A DNA stretch of 64,000 nucleotides. Source: Coenobita brevimanus. Taxonomy: Eukaryota; Arthropoda; Malacostraca; Decapoda; Coenobitidae. Location of the stretch: the NCBI GenBank assembly GCA_032717465.1, contig CM064669.1:46675343-46739342 (forward strand), given 5' to 3'. Shown piece by piece: positions 11,706-22,205 of the stretch (positions are counted from its first letter, which is position 1; every line of letters starts with the position of its first letter). Under the pieces are notes generated by a model that did no database searches, was not told the origin of the DNA, and was given only the letters and a program-made list of their open reading frames with translations. The translations under genes were made by a program, and so were the position numbers.

Positions 11706-11925
11706 CTATAGTTCTTTCATTTCAACTTGGTCCCGATCTCTCTCTGTCTCGCTATTTATCTCACGTAGTTCAGTAGCAGAATAAGACACAGCAACGGTTC
11801 GACACCCTTCCCAGAGCACTTCTTCCTGACTAGCACCTTAATCCAGTGTTAATTAATCGTTACGGGTCAGTTTTCAAGATGGAGTGATGGCAATTTTAAG
11901 CCAAGTCAGAGTGAAGTACAGAACT
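11706..11925 (+). mobile_element. MITE-like family B, copy 1
   Basis: About 220 bp with imperfect inverted ends: CTATAGTTCTTTCATTTCAA on the left and a GCCAAGTCAGAGTGAAGTA block on the right. The internal landmark GCACTTCTTCCTGACTAGCA is shared with copies at 33141, 37273 and 47650 (+) and 51051 and 60491 (-). No coding capacity. Confidence 0.78.
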
Positions 11926-12523
11926 ACGTCTTGGGCTCGGATCCAGTAGCAGCAGGGGTGATCAAGAGACTGACAACGAACGTCATTTTGCCTGGAAAAA
12001 TATTTAGACAAGATGCAATTACTTACACTGATTGACTGCTGACGCTCAAGGTTATCTGTCTGACGTGTAATATTGTTCATGCAACTTTCTGGAGAGAGAG
12101 AGAGAGAGAGAGAGAGTTTCCTGAGACAAGAGGGTCAGTGTAGTGCAAGCTCAAGTTTCATCCCTTGATGTAGGACTTTTAAGTGAATGATTAAAACCTG
12201 ACACACCAAATGAAAGGTTAGTCTTCAGTATACTCGTATAATGAACACTTTTTGGACCACGAACATTGTTAGATATGATCAGCCTACACTCCATTACACA
12301 TTATCGGTACCTTGCTTATAAGGTCATTCGTCGCACCCATATGACACATTCAGCACCTAATACTTTGTTGTTGCTCTAGGCTCAGCTGAACGAGAACCCG
12401 GCAGACTACAGACTGAGGTTGCCCATCTGTAGTCCACTATCCTTCATTCGGAGGACGAGGAGTGTTTGTCTGTAAAACTGCATCGCAACCACTGAGTGAA
12501 AACGTCCCTCTCCGACACAATGT

Positions 12524-12553
<30 letters not shown>
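11926..12553. other. Mixed spacer with short (GA)n and (TC)n
   Basis: About 630 bp of mostly ordinary sequence with (GA)n at 12092-12116 and (TC)n at 12522-12549. No gene or recognised mobile element. Confidence 0.5.

Positions 12554-12618
<65 letters not shown>
12554..12618. repeat. (TA)n array, left edge of TIR element
   Basis: About 32 TA dinucleotides ending exactly where the left terminal inverted repeat of the next element begins. Confidence 0.95.
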
Positions 12619-12621
<3 letters not shown>

Positions 12622-12676
12622 GTGCTCCCTGGAGGAAGGGCGTATCAACCAAATCGGCAATTTTGAGTTGCATGCA
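12617..12676 (+). repeat. Left TIR of the 1.8 kb element
   Basis: It pairs with 14392-14451 in reverse complement. The best-conserved blocks are GAGGYGCTCC, GGAGGAAGGGC and TTTTGAGTT. Confidence 0.8.
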
Positions 12677-12886
12677 CCAGCATGTTCAACCGGCCTTAAA
12701 CTTCAATTTCTTGCCCCAGTGGTATGGATATACGCCCTGACAATAGGGTTGATAATCCAATAGAGACACCGCCAACTCGACCATTATACACCCAAAACGC
12801 ACTTCCACTCAGCTCAGAAGTAGAGGAAGGGCGTACGTGTGACCAATCAGTGGTGTGTGTGTGTCGAGCCCCCAGATTCAGCCAAT
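12637..12886 (+). promoter_or_regulatory. Subterminal AGGGCGTA motifs and CCAAT boxes
   Basis: AGGGCGTAT at 12637-12645, its reverse complement ATACGCCCT at 12730-12738, and AGGGCGTAC at 12828-12836 form a repeated subterminal motif, of the kind transposases bind in other families (inference). CCAAT occurs at 12843-12847 and 12882-12886, 120-170 bp upstream of the ATG at 13009, and could be remnants of a promoter. Confidence 0.4.
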
Positions 12887-13008
12887 GAGCGCGTAGCAGG
12901 GCCGGGCATCCACCAACCCGCAGCAGTGTTTTTGTTACCTCGGTGCCGACAACACGTGTTGCCCGTGGGATTTGACTTTTTTGGCATTACAGCTATTATT
13001 CTGCAGTC

Positions 13009-13926
13009 ATGGAGGGTTCAAGCCCATCTCCTGATGTTTCACCACAGCGAGGACGTGCTAAGAAGTGTGTTTGCAACCCTGTCTCTTAGAGACGAGCACA
13101 AGCAAAGCTTAAATGTAACAGTGGAGTTTCCTACACCAGCCCATACACAGGTAGAAATGTTGAAGGAAGAGGTATAGGGCCACTTTGTAAGTGTGGTTGT
13201 ATGGCTTGCCTTGGTGCTGACGAGGTGCAGAAAAATTTCAGTGCATTTTGGCAAATAAAAGATTACAATAAGATGAATGAACATATTGCAAGATTTGTTC
13301 GCAGTGTACCAGTGCAGCATAGACGAGTGCCTGATGATTGTCCATCTCGTCATTCACAAACGTATGTGTATCACGTTATGCATGAAAATACTGAGCATAA
13401 GGTGTGTGCTGAAGGTTTTCTGTCTATCCACAGGCTTGAACAGAAGTGTGTCCGTGTTGTTGTCTAAAGTGTCGTCAGCAGGTGTGGTGGAGGAGGGCAG
13501 GAGGGAGTCATCTGAGCCTCCTTCGAAAATGTCAGCAGTACTTCAGGCCCACATTACAAAACGTCACGAGTCTGGTGTCCGTTGCTGTGATGCCAAGGTT
13601 ATCCAGCTCAGCAAGGCACACACGGAGAGTTACGGCATTCAACTCAGCTACCACCATAATGACCCGCACCTGATAAAGCTACAAATGGGCAGAGCCAAGG
13701 GTTATGACAGGCAGCGCTGTCACCTAGCTGCTGTCACTCTGCCCCAAAAGTTTATGAAGCCAGTTACTCTGACTACTGAGAAAAGATTAAGGACCTTAAG
13801 GAGCTAGTGAATTACATCTCTCAACATCATCGGAAGTACTATGGGGATATTTTCCAAGGCCAAGGGGACTCTGTGCATGGTGGTGAGGAAATCGATCCAG
13901 AATACGATCTCCTCGACTACTATTAA
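13009..13926 (+). pseudogene. Decayed member of an unnamed multicopy arthropod protein family
   Basis: The frame beginning at ATG 13009 runs through a premature TAG (13087-13089) to about 13464. A frame change near 13440-13467 is needed to continue. The original frame resumes by about 13780 and stops at TAA 13924-13926. Visible features: a basic start (RGRAKKCVC), a GRGIGPLCKCGCMAC cysteine cluster at about residues 57-71, a YVYHVMHENTEHKVC stretch, an LSKVSSAGVVEEGR stretch in the shifted frame, and a C-terminal KDLKELVNYI...RKYYGDI block with an acidic tail. From memory this order matches large families of uncharacterised arthropod proteins of roughly 600 residues. This copy is about half that, so the middle appears deleted. 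It has no visible introns and lies inside a TIR element. Whether the gene is a transposase or a captured host gene cannot be told from sequence alone. No intact product is expected. Confidence 0.6.
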
Positions 13927-14220
13927 CACCCCACCCCCCCACCCACCGACCACCCACTCAAGCATCATCAGGACTCTTGTGTTGGTGAGTACTGTAAAAT
14001 TAATAATATGATAATATTCCTTTCCTCACAGCTTGTATCCGGCTGAGATGGGACAGAGAGTGACGTCATGCATAATTTGATTTTTTAGTACAGTTACTCA
14101 TTATAACTAAGCTCTAATGTGGTATTATCTAACACAACACATAACAATCTTTCATCTTAGTTTTGGCGACTTTTGTAATTTTTTTTTTTATGAAGCATCT
14201 TCCTACCCTGTTAAACAAAA

Positions 14221-14222
<2 letters not shown>

Positions 14223-14277
<55 letters not shown>
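14223..14277. repeat. (TA)n array inside the TIR element
   Basis: Pure TA dinucleotides between the decayed gene's 3' flank and the right subterminal region. Confidence 0.95.
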
Positions 14278-14279
<2 letters not shown>

Positions 14280-14391
14280 GGATGACAGCATGAACTTGAA
14301 AACCCAAGTAGGTATTAACTAGCGCTATTTTCTGAGACCAAAACCAACAAAATCAGTGCGGGTATTGTGGAGTTATCTTCCAAACTTTCAA

Positions 14392-14451
14392 ATGCTATTA
14401 ACTCAAAACGCCATTTTGGCATGAAAGCCCTTCCTCCTTGGAGCGCCTCAT
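14392..14451 (-). repeat. Right TIR of the 1.8 kb element
   Basis: Reverse-complement partner of 12617-12676. On the + strand it ends GCGCCTCATATA. Confidence 0.8.
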
Positions 14452-14452
14452 A

Positions 14453-14636
14453 TATCCCATTGGAGCCCAGTGTCCTCAGTATTGGACAGAACTGGGAATT
14501 TTCAAATCTGAATAAAGTAGGGAACCCCCGGGTAGGGATCTATGAGCTTTGCGACTATGAGCTGGTAGGCGGAGGGCGGTACGCTTAGTACCCTCCCAGT
14601 GCAATGCCTCGTCCAGCAACTCTGGGATCCAATGGG

Positions 14637-14641
<5 letters not shown>
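14453..14641. mobile_element. Small inverted-repeat element abutting the TIR element
   Basis: The left end TCCCATTGGAGCCCAG (about 14455-14470) is mirrored by CTGGGATCCAATGGGA (about 14623-14638). The pair encloses about 150 bp without coding capacity. It starts within a few bases of the right TIR of the 1.8 kb element and ends at the next (TA)n array. It could be a short MITE. Confidence 0.5.

Positions 14642-14642
<1 letters not shown>

Positions 14643-14708
<66 letters not shown>
14643..14708. repeat. (TA)n array
   Basis: About 33 TA dinucleotides between the small inverted repeat and the foldback element. Confidence 0.95.
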
Positions 14709-14711
<3 letters not shown>

Positions 14712-15114
14712 CAGGGAATATGTGTAACCAGTGATTTCATGAAGTCCCGAGAGAATTCGTGATACGAGTTTAAATTAGGATGGGTTAATTAAGGTTGTGC
14801 TACTTTAGGCTGCGGTTAGGATAGGCTGGGATGATCTAGGTTGCGTTTAAGTGAGGTTAGGCTAGGTTAGTTTGGTTAAGTTAATTTAAATGAAGGCTTA
14901 ACATAACTTACCATTTATCTACATTAACCTAACCTAACTAACCTAGCCCAATCCATCCTAAATTAACCTACATTATCCCAATGTAACCTAACCGTAGTCT
15001 AAATTATCCGCAGCCTTAATTAACCTAACCTTAATAAACCCATTCTGATTTAAACTCATTTCACTAATTCCCAAGGGATTTCATGAAATCACTGGTTACA
15101 CAGATTCCCTGTAA
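14709..15114. mobile_element. 406-bp foldback element with CCTAA-like interior
   Basis: Both ends read inward as TTACAGGGAATNTGTGTAAC and stay closely matched for about 88 bp. Looser complementarity then continues almost to the centre (about 14905), so each arm is roughly 190-200 bp. The interior is rich in TTAGG-like words on the left arm and CCTAACC-like words on the right arm. It is flanked by (TA)n on both sides and has no coding capacity. This fits a MITE or foldback transposon. Confidence 0.85.
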
Positions 15115-15119
15115 TATAC

Positions 15120-15131
<12 letters not shown>

Positions 15132-15183
<52 letters not shown>
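15132..15183. repeat. (TA)n array
   Basis: Starts with TACA repeats (15117-15131) then pure TA, ending at the 5' head of the next SINE. Confidence 0.95.
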
Positions 15184-15185
<2 letters not shown>

Positions 15186-15576
15186 AGCCTCTGGTACAGT
15201 TGTAAAGTGTGCATGTTCGTACACTGAAGAACGAGGGTTCGCGCCCCGTGAGGGTAATAAACTTTGGGAGCGTTCTTCTGGCCACATACTGCATTGGCGG
15301 ACACAAGGGGTGCTGTGGTTGAACCAGTGTCGCATACTATAAAGTATGCATGCACCAAGTCGGCTTGCGCGAGCTGATTACACCTGGTTCACAGACTACA
15401 CACACATCCAAAGCCACTCCAACACTACAGTTACACTTACAAGCACTTCTAACCCTACATACAATCTCAACTAGACAGCCTAAGCCACTTGGTAGAGATA
15501 CATTGACTGTATCGTCCCCACTTTGGTCGGTATAGGCCGGTCCTGCAGTGGACACTCAAACGGCTGATCAGATGAG

Positions 15577-15578
<2 letters not shown>
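15184..15578 (+). mobile_element. tRNA-derived SINE family D, copy 1
   Basis: The head looks like a pol III promoter: an A-box-like stretch CTGGTACAGTTGTAAAG near 15191 and a B box GGTTCGCGCCC at 15236-15246, spaced as in tRNA genes. The body runs to AGATGAGATTA and then (TA)n. A full-length copy on the other strand lies at 25220-25612, also inside (TA)n. There is no cloverleaf beyond the promoter, so this is a retroposon, not a tRNA gene. Confidence 0.85.

Positions 15579-15635
<57 letters not shown>
15579..15635. repeat. (TA)n array
   Basis: Pure TA at the 3' end of SINE D copy 1. Confidence 0.95.
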
Positions 15636-15637
<2 letters not shown>

Positions 15638-16182
15638 TAAAAGTGACAATGTTATTAATTCTGCAGAGAGCTTATTAGAGTAGATCGAGGGGAGAGAGGA
15701 GTGGAATCAGAGAGCTGGTGCATGACACAGGAACAGACAGTACTGATAACCCGACCATCACCTCACCCGGTCATCCTCACTGCCAGTGAATCCCGAATGC
15801 CCCAGGCCATTGTCACAAGGACACAGGAAGCGCAGGCACAGGCATGGGTTGCACTGGAGGGGTGCACTCTGTGTGTGTGTGTGTATGTGTGTGTAGGGGC
15901 GGTGCACAGTATTTGCATATGTGTGTGTATGAGTGTGTCTATCTGTATGAATGTATGCGTGACAGCGGCCGGATTGACTCTATCGGATACGTTTATGTGA
16001 AGCTACAGAACGTGGTGAATGCTTTTGGCGTTTCTGATAGAGCCAGGATTCCGGGGGCTTGAATGATGAGTGAATGGAAGCGTCGCCCATTGGATTGGGC
16101 AAATTTGGGCTGTCTGGACATTGTTACTCCTCACCCTGTCCTAGGGAGGGAAAGGAGGTTCCGATGATGATGATGATGATGA

Positions 16183-16240
<58 letters not shown>
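15636..16240 (+). mobile_element. Probable retroelement 3' fragment with (GAT)n tail
   Basis: A 550-bp segment bounded by (TA)n arrays. It contains a short TG-rich stretch at 15870-15945. It ends GGGAGGGAAAGGAGGTTCC followed by (GAT)n at 16163-16185 and (TA)n to 16240. A short tandem tail directly after a body is typical of LINE or SINE 3' ends. I see no protein domain in it. Confidence 0.4.
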
Positions 16241-16892
<652 letters not shown>

Positions 16893-17015
16893 CGCAATGT
16901 TGCATCCAGGGATGGAGGGGGGGATTTTGCTGGAGGGGATACTGGTGTATTTGGAGAGTGGAGGAATGTGCTGATATGAAGCACCAGGTCACATGTAAAT
17001 AATAATGCCTCTACC

Positions 17016-17790
17016 ACCTTGCCCTGCCTCACCTTGCCTTGCCCTTCCTCACCTTTCCTTGCTCTGCCTCACCTTACCTTGCTCTGCCTCACCTTACCTT
17101 GCTCTGCCTTACCTTACCTTGCTCTGCTTCGTCTTACCTACATAATTCTTGTCTTCTTCGCCCTACCCCCCCCCCCTGATTTGCTCTTTCTTCCCTTGCT
17201 TGCTCATTCCCACTTCTCTTGGTCCTTCCTTATCTTACCTTGCCCTACCTCACCTTGCCTTCCTCTGCCTTACTTTGGTTACTTCTCCTTGCTCTGCCTC
17301 ACCTTGCCTTGCCCTGCCTAACACTGCCTTCCCCTTCTCACTTTCTCTTGGGCTGCCTTCCCTTGCTTTATCTGCTTCATCTGGCCTTGGTCAACCTCAC
17401 CTTGCCTTGCTTTTCTCCCTTCCTTGCCTTGCCTCACCATGCCTTGCTCTACCTCACCTTGCTTTGCTTTGCCTCACCCTGCCCTGCTCTGCCACATCTT
17501 GTCTTGCTCTACCTCACCTTACTTTGCTCTGGCTCACCCTGCCATTACTCTACTATGCCTCACCCTACCTTGCTGTATCACCTCTCCTTGCCATGCCAGA
17601 CCGTACTTTGCTCTGCCTCACCCTGCCTTGCCCTTCCTCATTCTGCCTTACTCTGCCTCACCTTGTCTGGCCGTGCCTCACCCTGCATTATCCTACCTTG
17701 CTATGCCTCACCTTATCTTGGCGTACATTACCTCACCTTCATCTGCCTGACCCTACCTTACTCTACCTCACTCCTCGGCCTAAGTCAACG
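17016..17790 (+). repeat. Pentamer-based 20-bp minisatellite
   Basis: Built from five-base words CCTTG, CTCTG, CCTCA and CCTTA combined into units of about 20 bp such as CTCTGCCTCACCTTACCTTG. Phase shifts occur between blocks. Three overlapping + frames stay open and read Leu/Pro/Cys/Ser/Ala repeats; they are shadows of the repeat. Confidence 0.9.
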
Positions 17791-17819
17791 TCTACCCTTT
17801 CACTGCACAGGATATCACC

Positions 17820-18120
17820 CTAAGCTGAATAAAATCGTCTGGAGATAGCAAGAATAAAAGCGTCTGACGGTAGAGGGAATAAATCCGTCCGGCAGTAGTG
17901 ATCGCAGAGTAAGCTCCCCGTATAAAGGATAAAATCGTCTAGTGGTAGTAAAATTAAAGACACTTGACGGTAGAAATAATAAAATCGTCTGACTGGAACG
18001 GAGGAATAAATCGTCCGGCCTTGGCATGAATATAGTCGTCCGTCTCTTGCAAGCATAAAAAATATCAGTGTCGTCATCGTGCTGGAAGGGTTAATGATGA
18101 ATAAAATCGTCAGACGGAAG
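17820..18120 (+). repeat. Tandem array of the ATAAAATCGTC motif
   Basis: Diverged copies of GAATAAAATCGTCTGG occur at 17827, 17877, 17928, 17978, 18004 and 18099. GGTAG or GCAAG spacers separate them. The array ends in a CGTCATCGTGCTGGAAGGG block (18071-18090). The same motif is scattered singly elsewhere in the window. Confidence 0.8.
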
Positions 18121-18311
18121 CAATTATCAAATTTTTAAAAAGTCACCGTATTGAGGAGGTTAAATTTCCAAAATATGTAAGGAGTAAAATCGAAAATACG
18201 CAGGATGGTCTGTATGTTACGTATCCCAATTTTCGTGTTTCGCGGAGAAAGCTCAATCCCTCGTCATTTTCTAGTTACCATATCCTTTTCTATTCATTCT
18301 AGTATCTGTGC

Positions 18312-18370
<59 letters not shown>

Positions 18371-18595
18371 ATGTCCAGCAATTGTCTAGTTCATGGGTAA
18401 TTTCACAAGGCAATTAAAATATACATCTGCTCTCCCCACGCAAGCAGACCAGCCGTTCCCGCAACACACAAGTACTGAGATGCGTAATTCTCGTATATGG
18501 ACCGCTCTGTATAATTAAAGGCAGGAAAGGATGGTGGCAATGATGGGTATAATTATGTCATCATCATCCAACAACAGATGTGTCACTATTCAGGG
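18121..18595. other. Spacer with (TG)n
   Basis: Mixed sequence with (TG)n at about 18311-18365. No gene or recognised mobile element. Confidence 0.55.
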
Positions 18596-18599
18596 CCCG

Positions 18600-18890
18600 C
18601 TTTGGCGTTTAAATCTGGCTAATGATGGGGGAGTATATTTAGCTAAGGGGTATTTAACTGGGAGAATCACTGGGGTATTTAACTGTGCTATTTGGGTGAG
18701 GGGTGTTTGAGGGCATTTAACTGAAGGTATTTAAGTCGGGGTATTTAACTGAAGTTATTTAACTAAGGGTATTTAAACTAAGGGCAAAGATAGAGAGCAT
18801 TTAACTGAGGGTATTAAACATAAGCTATTTAACTGCCGGTATTCAGTTGTTGGTACCGTATTTAACTGAGGGCAACCACAAGGGGTATAA
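18600..18890 (+). repeat. GGTATTTAACTGAGG minisatellite
   Basis: About a dozen irregular units of 14-25 bp with core ATTTAACTGAGG (for example GGGGTATTTAACTG and GGGCATTTAACTGAAGG). Spacing is variable. A similar ATTTAAC core appears in repeats near 52.4-55.2 kb. Confidence 0.8.
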
Positions 18891-19104
18891 ACCATCTCCT
18901 TGAATCCTTACACCCTATTCCACTTCGTAATTCGTTCTGGCAGAGGAAGAAAATAATGAAGGGCTGAGGTAAGGGGTAAGGATTCATTCCCCTCCATATT
19001 CTACCACGAACCCATGAGCTAGATGACACACTTAATGTCCTATTTCTGCTGTTTTCATCTGGTTTTTATTTAAGGGTATCTGGTAGCGCTCATGAATGGA
19101 ATGT

Positions 19105-19272
19105 CATACTGCCATATTGCATCACTTCCACCTATCAGAAATCTTTTATTAGCCTACTCCAAGTGCATCTCTTTGGAACTCACTGCCCCAGAGTTGTTTC
19201 CCCTCAGACTTCAACATACGGCTGTTCAAGTCCAACCGTTACATATTTTTTATGATTGGAGGACACCGTTAA
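19105..19272 (+). pseudogene. LINE reverse-transcriptase C-terminal fragment
   Basis: In frame +1, after an in-frame TAG at 19150-19152, the translation from 19153 to the stop at 19270-19272 contains WNSLPQSCFP (from 19174) followed by SDFNIRLFKSNRY. WNSLP plus a downstream FK-basic stretch is the usual C-terminal signature of jockey/CR1/RTE-type reverse transcriptases. The catalytic domain is absent, so this is a 3' remnant of a LINE. The exact clade is not resolvable. Confidence 0.6.
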
Positions 19273-19419
19273 TCTGGTGTATGGATTAATATTATTTTTT
19301 GTTCATTGATTTTTCCTTCTCTGTTCTGTTTAAAAAAAAAAAAAAGATACAGCCTCCATTAACCAATTCACGACAGTAGATCTCCTATAAGCTAGATACA
19401 GATGCCTGGTGGTAGGAAA

Positions 19420-19468
19420 ACGAAATAATAATAATAATAATAATAATAATTATAATTATAATAATCAA

Positions 19469-19504
<36 letters not shown>

Positions 19505-19516
19505 TATAATAATCAA

Positions 19517-19555
<39 letters not shown>

Positions 19556-19556
19556 G

Positions 19557-19588
<32 letters not shown>

Positions 19589-19625
19589 GTAATAATAATA
19601 ATAATCATCATCATCATCATCATAA
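19420..19625 (+). repeat. (AAT)n trinucleotide array
   Basis: AAT/ATA repeats of about 200 bp with scattered interruptions (ATT, CAA, AAAG). It ends in (ATC)n at about 19603-19622. It reads as poly-Asn in one frame and is not a gene. Confidence 0.95.
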
Positions 19626-19807
19626 TGTTATCGATCGGAAAAGGCTAAAAAAAAAAAATGAGTAATATTGCTATAGGATTAAAAAAAAACATTAATTTGC
19701 TAGGAGGAATGACATTATCTTAGTTCAGGTAAAGGGGATTGTATCAGATAATAAAGATAGGAGTTCTCGTGCTTAGAGCGTTACCTTTACCTCACAGCTC
19801 TGGGTGT

Positions 19808-19872
<65 letters not shown>

Positions 19873-19975
19873 GTCCCCGTACGCCCCGATACGCACGCGC
19901 GCTGAGAAATTGGATCGTGGGGAATGGCGGTCGTGCGTAAGGGAAAGGAAGCTTCTTATTTACATACATATAATT
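19626..19975. other. Spacer with (TC)n
   Basis: Mixed sequence with A runs, then (TC)n at about 19810-19869, then about 100 bp of ordinary sequence. No gene. Confidence 0.6.
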
Positions 19976-20430
19976 CTGTAGTCCTTTTCTCTTTATCTAC
20001 TTTTTAAATCTTTATTCCTTTCTTTACCTTGATTCTTTCTCTCTTTACCTTCATTCCTACACTCTTTACATACTTATATATATATAATTTTTCTTGAATT
20101 GGTCTATCGCTTTTCCTCGCCTACTTTGTTTCTATATATTTTTTTCCATTTCTTCTTTTCCTGAAGCAGATTTTAACTTTATGATTCTTAATATTTTTTC
20201 TAACGTGGATTCTCACTCTTCCTCCTCTACTTCACATATTTTTTCTTTAGGCGATTGTTGCTTCTGATTCTATTGTCTTTTTATTTTTAGTTGGATTCTT
20301 AATTTTCCTCATCAACTTATATTTTTCTCCTGTGGTAGATTCTTTTTTTTTTTTTTTTTTTTTCATGCATTTTCTTCTTGGACATGTTTTTCCTTTGCTT
20401 TCCTTTTCTCTTTCAGAATATTAATATCTA
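19976..20430 (+). repeat. T-rich stretch
   Basis: T-rich DNA with CTTTAC and TTCTT words and a long T run at about 20343-20363. No gene. Confidence 0.7.
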
Positions 20431-20775
20431 CACACATAGTTCTTTTTAATCTTTTAACATATTCTTATTTACACAATGCTTTTTTTTTCTTTTACCTTAT
20501 TCTTAGTTACCGTACACACACTTCATTTCTTTTCTCCTTTAGCATATTCTAACTTGCACAACTTTTTTTTTCTCTCTCGTTTAGCATATTCTTACTCGCA
20601 TACTTTATTTCTGTTATCATTTAGCATATTCTCGCGTAAATATTCTTCGTTACTCTTCTCATTTAACATATTCTTACGTAAATATTCTTCATTTCTCTTC
20701 TCATTAGCATATTCTTACGTAAATATTCTTTGTTTCTCTCCTCTTTTAGCATATTCTTATTTACTTGCATTCTAC
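20431..20775 (+). repeat. About 50-60-bp TTAGCATATTCTTAC tandem repeat
   Basis: Six or so units marked by TTTAGCATATTCTTACGTAA or variants, followed by ATTCTTCATTTCTCTTCTC. The units from 20590 to 20770 are the most alike. It gives a Phe/Ser/Leu-rich open frame of no significance. Confidence 0.82.
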
Positions 20776-22020
20776 AGTCCTTTCCTATTTAAGACAATTG
20801 TTGATTTCCTCGTCTGCTTCCTTTCTTTTTTCTGCAGGTAGATCGTAACTTTCTTATTTTACTAGACTTTAATTTCCTTATCTTACGTTCGGCATTTTTA
20901 GTGTTTCTGTATATTAATTCGTCTTTCTCCTCCTTTATTTTAATTCTTTTATTATACTATCTTAATACTTTACTCTTCTACTTTGTTGGATTTTTCTTAA
21001 CTTTATTTTCTCTTCAGTCTGGCTTTTATTTTCCTCCAATACCACGTTCATTATTTTCTACTTGCCTTCATTACTAATACTCCTCTTTATTATATTTCCC
21101 TTTAAGATGCTCCTTCATTTCTTTTTTTTTCTTTACCCCCCTCCTTTCTTCCTTCCTTCCTTCTTGTCTCTTCCTTTCGCCACTCCTTCCCTCCTCCTAC
21201 CTCTTCTCGCCTATTTCTTCCACCCATTTGCTTCCTCCTCCTCCTCCTATCTCTCTTCCTCTTTCACCTCGATATCGCTTTCTCCTTCCTTCCTTTTGCA
21301 TTCTGTTTCTTCCTTTTTTACCTTCCTCCTTTCTTTCACAGGTCTCACTCTGAAATCTGTTACCTTCTCTCCATTCCCCTTATCATACACTTTCTCTCTC
21401 TCTCTCTCTCTGTTACTTGTCGTCCTCCTTCCCCTTGTCTCACCCCTTCATCTTGGCTTCCCTGTCTGATTTCCCTTCTACATATTTTTCCTCCTCTCCC
21501 TCCTTCCGCTTTCCATCATTCTTTCACCTCTCTAGCATCTTTCTTTCCCCTTGCTTTCCCCTTCACTCTTTTGTTTCTCTTTCTTATTCTCCTTCTTCTC
21601 TCTCATTCTGTTTTGTCATTTCTTCTTTCCATTCAGCGTCTTCGTCCATCTCTCTGTTTTCCTACTTCGCCTCCTCCTTCTACCCCTATCTCCTTCCCCT
21701 TTCCTTCCTTCCCTCCATCCCTCCCTCCTTCCTTCAGCGCCTTTCATTCTCCACTTGCCTCCTTCTTTATCACTCTCCCTCTTTCTCTCCCCCTCCCTAC
21801 CTCGCTTCAACCTTTACTCCTCAATTCCTCATTCTGTCCCTTCCTCTCAAACTTCTTCCCTCCCTTTTCTGGTCCTTCCTTCCCTCATTTCTCCCTTTCC
21901 TTGTCACTTCCTTCTCTACTATCATCCTTCGCTCCCTCCCTACCCCCTTCTCTCTCTTTCTCCCTCGCCTTCCTTCCTTTCTCTCACCCTCCTTCACTGG
22001 GAGCCTTCATGCTTTTCTAT
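20776..22020 (+). repeat. Pyrimidine-rich tract
   Basis: T-rich at first, then C/T-rich from about 21110, with CCTTCCTTCC and CCTCC words and (TC)n at 21390-21410. Overlapping open frames are low complexity. Confidence 0.85.
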
Positions 22021-22116
22021 CCTTGTTTTTAATTGATAGAATAGTTTAGGTCTGTTGCTGTTAATTTCCTTTTCCTCCCTACGTCTATCCCTGCCTCTTT
22101 CCTTTTCTCCCGCATT

Positions 22117-22119
<3 letters not shown>

Positions 22120-22147
<28 letters not shown>

Positions 22148-22148
22148 C

Positions 22149-22204
<56 letters not shown>

Positions 22205-22205
22205 A
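22120..22205 (+). repeat. Compound (TC)n(GT)n(AG)n
   Basis: (TC)n to about 22147, (GT)n 22150-22192, then AG repeats. This compound repeat sits at the flip from pyrimidine-rich to purine-rich + strand. Confidence 0.95.

Larger units (their letters stand above)
12619..14449 (+). mobile_element. 1.8 kb terminal-inverted-repeat element with decayed gene
   Basis: The left end reads GAGGTGCTCCCTGGAGGAAG. The reverse complement of the right end reads GAGGCGCTCCAAGGAGGAAG. The match continues for about 55-60 bp with a few substitutions and small gaps, ending in TTTTGAGTT on both sides. TATAT flanks both ends, consistent with insertion into TA-rich DNA, though the flanking microsatellite hides any target-site duplication. 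Inside are repeated subterminal AGGGCGTA motifs, two CCAAT boxes, a degenerate ORF (13009-13926) and an internal (TA)n array (14223-14277). The structure fits a class II DNA transposon or a TIR element that carries a host gene. The superfamily is unknown to me. Confidence 0.72.

Noticed and set aside
12839..13177. 112-codon frame overlapping the decayed gene
   Set aside because: It lies in a different frame from the recognisable protein and has no motif of its own.
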